This document shows positions 15,301 through 18,578 of a DNA stretch of 18,578 nucleotides, piece after piece. Position numbers and translations under genes: made by a program. Origin of the DNA: Methylococcaceae bacterium (GTDB lineage: Bacteria; Pseudomonadota; Gammaproteobacteria; Methylococcales; Methylococcaceae); the NCBI GenBank assembly GCA_012026715.1, contig VEPB01000351.1:1-18578 (forward strand), read 5' to 3'. The notes beneath the pieces are model-generated. The model was not told the DNA's origin, made no database searches, and was given only the letters and a program-made list of their open reading frames with translations. Each line of letters opens with the position of its first letter. Within the stretch, counting starts at the first letter, position 1.

Positions 15301-15730
15301 GTTTGGTTTGAGCCGCTTTCGGCTTGGTCGGAAAACACTGCTCGGCGGCTTCTGCCTTGGTTTTCTTCAACAGGCTGCGCAGCTTGTCCGACTGGGGCGG
15401 GTCGCGGAACTCGGCGCCGCGTTCGCCGGGGGTGTTGAACAAATAGGTAAAGGCCTGGGCCTGGTCGAAATCCTCGTGGCTCATCTTGCCGGCGATGTAA
15501 TCCACCGCGCAGGTGCAGTGGTAGAGGTTGTCGTAATTCTGGCCGCCGTGATCCTGCATGCATTGCAGCACGTACTCGACCCGCGACAGGGTCGGGAAAT
15601 CGTTGGTGGGCTTGGCGACGGTTTCCTTGGGCGTTTCGGCCGGGTTGGATGGCTGCGTGGGTTGGGTGCTGCAGCCGGCCAGGGCGAAGGAGGCGATCAA
15701 CAGGGAGCGGGTGGCGAGACGGATGGTCAT
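15296..15730 (-). CDS. Cysteine-containing lipoprotein of unknown function
   Basis: 144 residues from the ATG at 15730, which has GGAA six bases upstream. The frame is open to 15763, but only this start puts a proper signal peptide (TIRLATRSLLIASFALAGC, lipobox LAGC, Cys20) at the N-terminus. A Pro/Thr-rich linker (21-48) follows, then a compact domain with VLQCMQDHGG (54-63), LYHCTCAVDYIAGKMSHEDF (69-88) and PGERGAEFRDP (101-111). Four cysteines lie in the mature part (57, 72, 74, 132), so disulfides or metal/heme contacts are possible, though no CxxCH heme site is present. I do not recognise a named family. The stop codon TAG (15296-15298) lies inside the neighbouring repeat element. Probably co-transcribed behind the DUF302 gene, 69 bases away. 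Confidence 0.8.
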   Translation of the reverse strand: MTIRLATRSLLIASFALAGCSTQPTQPSNPAETPKETVAKPTNDFPTLSRVEYVLQCMQDHGGQNYDNLYHCTCAVDYIAGKMSHEDFDQAQAFTYLFNTPGERGAEFRDPPQSDKLRSLLKKTKAEAAEQCFPTKPKAAQTKP

Positions 15731-15799
15731 GACGGATTCCATGGGATTACAGGCGGCTGGCATGATAGGACAGCGGCGGTTGACGGCGCAACGCGGGCG

Positions 15800-16294
15800 T
15801 CATTGCTCCACGGCGAACTCGACGATGCGCCTGAGCTTGTCGTTCATGCGGAGGAAGAAGGCGTCCAGCTTGGGATTGCCGGTATCCACCGGCAACAGGT
15901 GGGTGGCCACGAAAACCTGGCCATCCTGGGCTCTGACGGAGACGTTGCAGGGCATGTAGTTCACCGCCGCCGGCGACATTTCCAGCATCTCCTTGGCCAG
16001 GGTCAGGTTGCAGAACTGGATGGCATCGTAATCCGGAAAGGCGATGTTGTCGCGGCTGCGGATCACGCTGCCGATGTGGTTGTGGCCGGTGATGCGGAAG
16101 TTCTGTTCGGTGATGGCCACTTCCAGTTCCGCCAGCACGTCGGCGTAAGGTTTGCCGGTGGCCCGTTCGTACCATTCCGGTTTCGGAGCCTGGGCGGCGC
16201 AGCCGGCCAACGTCATCAGCAGCATGCCGATTCCGACTCCGCGCTGGATGGGCGCAGAAAGCCGGTGAGCGATCGGTGGGGAAGGGCGGTTCAT
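15800..16294 (-). CDS. DUF302-domain lipoprotein
   Basis: 164 residues from ATG 16294. The signal peptide ends in the lipobox MTLAGC (Cys32), so the protein should be lipid-anchored in the envelope. The DUF302 fold spans about 55-135, with NFRITGHNHIGSVIR (65-79), FPDYDAIQFCNLTLAKEML (86-104) and NYMPCNVSV (112-120), all matching the family pattern. DUF302 proteins have no settled biochemical role; some are linked to heme or sulfur metabolism. A TTG start four codons earlier (16306) is possible but would overlap the mobA start. It stands head-to-head with mobA, with 11 bases between the two starts. Confidence 0.88.
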   Translation of the reverse strand: MNRPSPPIAHRLSAPIQRGVGIGMLLMTLAGCAAQAPKPEWYERATGKPYADVLAELEVAITEQNFRITGHNHIGSVIRSRDNIAFPDYDAIQFCNLTLAKEMLEMSPAAVNYMPCNVSVRAQDGQVFVATHLLPVDTGNPKLDAFFLRMNDKLRRIVEFAVEQ

Positions 16295-16300
16295 AGGTGA
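16295..16300 (+). promoter_or_regulatory. Ribosome binding site that selects the mobA start
   Basis: AGGTGA lies five bases before ATG 16306. It overlaps the alternative GTG at 16297, which would therefore have no ribosome site of its own. The same bases, read on the other strand, make up the leader of the DUF302 gene. Confidence 0.6.
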
Positions 16301-16305
16301 TTCCA

Positions 16306-16959
16306 ATGACCAATGACTCAGAGCTTATCCGCCGGGCGCCCGATCCGGCAACGGTCACCGGCGTGGTGCTCGCGGGTGGCGAGGCCCGCCGCATGGGCGG
16401 CCGCGACAAGGGCCTGCTGGAACTGGCGGGCCGCCCGCTGGCGGCCTACGCCCTTGAAGCCTTAAAGTCCGTGGCTGGCACCGTGTTGGTCAGCGCCACC
16501 CGCAACCTGGGGGACTATATCGCCTTGGGCTATCCGGTGATTTCCGACCGCGCCGGCGGCTTTCGAGGCCCCCTGGCGGGGCTGCTCAGCGGCATGGAAT
16601 CCACCGCCACACCGGATCTGGTCGTGGTGCCCTGCGACTGTCCCCTGCTGGATGCGGTGGTCCTTCGCCGCATCCTGGCAGCCTTGGCCGATCAGTCCGT
16701 GGACATCGCCGTGGCCCACGACGGCCAGCGCTTGCAGCCGATGGTGATGGCCCTGCGGACCGATCTGTCCGACAGCGTGGAGAGCTTCCTCGAGCAAGGG
16801 GAGCGCCAGCTCAAGCTGTGGCTGAAACGTCACCGCTGGGTGGCTGTGGATTGTAGCGATCGCGCCGAGGCCTTCGAGAACGTCAACACTCCGGAAGACC
16901 TGGCGCGGGTCGAAGACCGACTGCGGCGGCGCGCCGGTACGCCCCCGCAGCCTGGGTAA
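16306..16959 (+). CDS. mobA: Molybdenum cofactor guanylyltransferase
   Basis: 217 residues, a little longer than typical MobA. It joins GMP from GTP to molybdopterin-Mo, giving the guanine dinucleotide cofactor used by DMSO-reductase-type enzymes such as formate dehydrogenases and nitrate reductases. The nucleotide-binding loop is VVLAGGEARRMGGRDKGLLEL (20-40), followed by DRAGGFRGPLAGLLSGM (81-97) and VVPCDCPLL (107-115) with the metal-binding Asp, and NVNTPEDL near the C-terminus. No MobB lies beside it. It is convergent with fabI, three bases apart, and its promoter must lie within or overlap the DUF302 coding region. Confidence 0.92.
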   Translation: MTNDSELIRRAPDPATVTGVVLAGGEARRMGGRDKGLLELAGRPLAAYALEALKSVAGTVLVSATRNLGDYIALGYPVISDRAGGFRGPLAGLLSGMESTATPDLVVVPCDCPLLDAVVLRRILAALADQSVDIAVAHDGQRLQPMVMALRTDLSDSVESFLEQGERQLKLWLKRHRWVAVDCSDRAEAFENVNTPEDLARVEDRLRRRAGTPPQPG

Positions 16960-16962
16960 AGC

Positions 16963-17745
16963 TCATACCGCCGCTAGTCCGACGATGTTGTAGCCGGCAT
17001 CCACGTACATGATCTCGCCGGTAATGCCGGACGCCAGGTCGGAACACAGGAAGGCGGCGGCATTGCCGACTTCCTCGATGCTGACGTTTTTGCGCAGCGG
17101 CGCCGCGTTTTCCGCCTTGCTCAGCATTTCCCGGAAGTTGTTGATGCCGGAGGCCGCCAAGGTGCGGATGGGGCCGGCGGAAATGGCGTTGACCCGGGTG
17201 CCTTCCGGCCCCAGCGATACCGCCATGTAGCGCACGTTGGCCTCGAGGCTGGCCTTGGCGATGCCCATGACGTTGTAGTTGGGAATGGCCCGTTCGGCAC
17301 CCAGATAGGTCAGCGTCAGCAACGAGCCGTTGCGTCCTTCCATCAGCTTGCGGCCGGCCTTGGCCAGGGCGGTGAAGGAGTAGGAACTGATGTCGTGGGC
17401 GATGCGGAAGTTATCGCGGGTCACCGCATCCACGTAGGAACCGTCCAGCGCCTCGCGCGGAGCGAAGGCCACCGAGTGGACGATGCAGTCCAGCCCGTCC
17501 CAGCGCTCGCCGAGCTGAGCGAAGACCGCCTCGATCTCGGGGTCGCTGGCGACGTCGCAGGGCAGCACGATGGAAGAACCGCATTCCCCGGCCAGTTTCT
17601 CGACCCGTTCCTTCAGCTTTTCCCCCTGATAGGTAAAGGCCAGTTCGGCGCCTTCGCGCTGCATGGCGGCGGCGATGCCGTAAGCGATGGAGCGGTTGCT
17701 GGCCACGCCGACGATCAACACCTTCTTGCCTTGCATGAGTCCCAT
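16963..17745 (-). CDS. fabI: Enoyl-[acyl-carrier-protein] reductase (NADH), FabI type
   Basis: 260 residues, a short-chain dehydrogenase fold. It reduces trans-2-enoyl-ACP in the last step of each fatty-acid elongation round. The cofactor site is GVASNRSIAYGIA (13-25). The catalytic residues of the FabI subfamily, Tyr147, Tyr157 and Lys164, lie in LTYLGAERAIPNYNVMGIAK (145-164), matching the spacing of the E. coli enzyme (triclosan and isoniazid-like target). Start ATG 17745 follows GAGGAA with a six-base gap. Convergent with mobA, leaving no room for a separate terminator. It stands alone as a unit here, not tied to the polyene operon. Confidence 0.96.
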   Translation of the reverse strand: MGLMQGKKVLIVGVASNRSIAYGIAAAMQREGAELAFTYQGEKLKERVEKLAGECGSSIVLPCDVASDPEIEAVFAQLGERWDGLDCIVHSVAFAPREALDGSYVDAVTRDNFRIAHDISSYSFTALAKAGRKLMEGRNGSLLTLTYLGAERAIPNYNVMGIAKASLEANVRYMAVSLGPEGTRVNAISAGPIRTLAASGINNFREMLSKAENAAPLRKNVSIEEVGNAAAFLCSDLASGITGEIMYVDAGYNIVGLAAV

Positions 17746-17830
17746 GGTGGTTCCTCTCTGTTGTTATTGGTGGGGCGGGGGTTGTGGCCGCGGCGGAGCA
17801 AGGGACCGGTCCGCCCGGCGATGGCCGGCA

Positions 17831-17859
17831 AGTATCTCCGGGAAGTTCCAAGCTGTCCA
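17831..17859 (-). promoter_or_regulatory. Predicted sigma70 promoter for fabI
   Basis: On the - strand TGGACA (17854-17859) is followed after exactly 17 bases by GATACT (17831-17836). Transcription would start near 17824, about 80 bases before the fabI ATG. The -35 box overlaps that of the opposite promoter. Confidence 0.45.
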
Positions 17860-17881
17860 GCGTGCGGGGCTTGCGTATAAT
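17853..17881 (+). promoter_or_regulatory. Predicted sigma70 promoter for the solute-binding lipoprotein gene
   Basis: A perfect TATAAT (17876-17881) lies 17 bases after a weak -35, CTGTCC (17853-17858). Transcription would start near 17888, leaving a leader of only about 20 bases with no clear ribosome site before ATG 17908. Confidence 0.5.
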
Positions 17882-17907
17882 GTCCGGCGCCGCTTCCGAC
17901 CGATGCC

Positions 17908-18578
17908 ATGGAGCCTGTCGTCCTGTTTCCCTGCCGAGTTTCCGCCCTCGCGGCTGTCTTGTGGCTGGTCGTCCTGCTGGCGCTGGGAGGCTGCGATGGG
18001 CGCTCTCCCAACAATCCCTACCCGGCTGAAGACGACGGCCGCAATCTGCTGTATTCGTCTTTCACCGAGCGGCCCAAGCATCTGGATCCGGCCCGCGCCT
18101 ACAGCTCCAACGAGTACGAGATTCTGGGCCAGGTTTACGAACCGCTGTACCAGTACCACTATCTGAAGCGCCCCTACGCGCTCATCCCGCAATCGGCCGC
18201 GGATCTGCCGCAGATCCGCTATCTGGACTCGGCAGGGCAGGAATTGGCCGCGGATGCGGTGGCGGAGAACATCGCCGTTAGCGAGTACAACATCACCCTC
18301 AAGCCGGATGTCCGGTACCAGCCCCATCCGGCATTTTCCAAGGCGAGCGACGGTCGTTTCCGGTATCACGCGTTGACCGAGTATGACCTGGACGGGATCG
18401 GGGCGCCGCGGGATTTCGCCGAGCCCGGAACCCGCAGCCTGACCGCCGAGGACTTCGCCTACGCCATCAAGCGGCTGGTTCATCCCCAGCTGCATTCGCC
18501 CATCGCCGAAATGATGAAGGAGCACATCGTCGGCTTGAAGGAGCTGAGCGACCGGGTGGAGGCGGATTTCCGCAAGGC
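17908..18578 (+). CDS. ABC transporter solute-binding lipoprotein, family 5 (peptide type), 3' truncated
   Basis: The first 223 residues are present and the frame is open to the window end. The N-terminus is a lipoprotein signal (hydrophobic 11-27, lipobox LGGC, Cys29). The mature part begins with NLLYSSFTERPKHLDP, YSSNEYEILGQVYEPLYQY and ITLKPDVRYQPHP, and continues LTAEDFAYAIKRLVHP. These are the hallmarks of extracellular solute-binding proteins of family 5 (DppA/OppA/YejA relatives), which hand peptides or similar molecules to an inner-membrane ABC permease. The permease and ATPase genes would be expected beyond the window. ATG 17908 is chosen because it gives the complete signal peptide; ATG 17903 is in another frame. 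Full members are usually 500-700 residues. Confidence 0.9.
   Translation, partial: MEPVVLFPCRVSALAAVLWLVVLLALGGCDGRSPNNPYPAEDDGRNLLYSSFTERPKHLDPARAYSSNEYEILGQVYEPLYQYHYLKRPYALIPQSAADLPQIRYLDSAGQELAADAVAENIAVSEYNITLKPDVRYQPHPAFSKASDGRFRYHALTEYDLDGIGAPRDFAEPGTRSLTAEDFAYAIKRLVHPQLHSPIAEMMKEHIVGLKELSDRVEADFRK

Noticed and set aside
15308..16300. Open frame (330 codons) on the + strand spanning both lipoprotein genes
   Set aside because: Gly/His/Gln-rich mirror frame. The - strand gives two signal peptides with lipoboxes and a DUF302 domain.

Overview
This is a GC-rich, densely coded stretch of chromosome from a Gram-negative proteobacterium. PBP1b with a UB2H-like region, an LpxL-type acyltransferase, FabI, lipobox lipoproteins and an RND pump all point that way. 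A gammaproteobacterium is most likely. The mix of an aryl-polyene-type operon, many c-di-GMP proteins and a DUF302 lipoprotein would suit a GC-rich methanotroph of the Methylococcales or a relative of the xanthomonads, but the genus cannot be fixed from this window. I saw no tRNA, rRNA, CRISPR array, insertion sequence or prophage.

Layout. 1-1917 (+) is the C-terminal part of an RND efflux pump. It is tail-to-tail, with a 9-base overlap, with a CHASE-GGDEF diguanylate cyclase (1909-3285, -). A divergent spacer (3286-3598) leads into a six-gene + strand operon (3599-8153): halogenase-like flavoprotein, chorismatase, acyl carrier protein, six-helix membrane protein, single-hotdog dehydratase and LpxL-like acyltransferase. 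Next come folE with its own promoter and hemH (8243-9779, +). A signalling pair follows: an HDOD protein (9849-10721, -) diverging from a pseudo-receiver/GADEF/EAL protein (10883-12721, +). After that comes mrcB/PBP1b (12754-15093, +), then a compound inverted-repeat element (15104-15300). Two lipoprotein genes on the - strand (15296-16294) are followed by mobA (16306-16959, +), fabI (16963-17745, -) and the start of a peptide-type ABC solute-binding lipoprotein (17908 to the window end, +).

How the genes may work together. The six-gene operon is the most distinctive part. A chorismatase would give 3- and/or 4-hydroxybenzoate from chorismate. That aromatic acid, carried on the ACP, could start a polyene chain shaped by the hotdog dehydratase and transferred to a lipid by the acyltransferase, while the flavoprotein has the halogenase signature. 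This is the logic of xanthomonadin and aryl polyenes. However, ketosynthase, ketoreductase, AMP ligase, glycosyltransferase and exporter genes are absent from the window. The pathway is therefore either split over other loci or is a reduced variant. Three c-di-GMP/HDOD signalling genes lie within about 10 kb of each other, but nothing in the sequence shows that they control the operon.

Other points of interest are a REP-like palindrome read in frame inside the RND gene, a repeat element that supplies the stop codon of a lipoprotein gene, and back-to-back fabI/transporter promoters that appear to share one -35 region.
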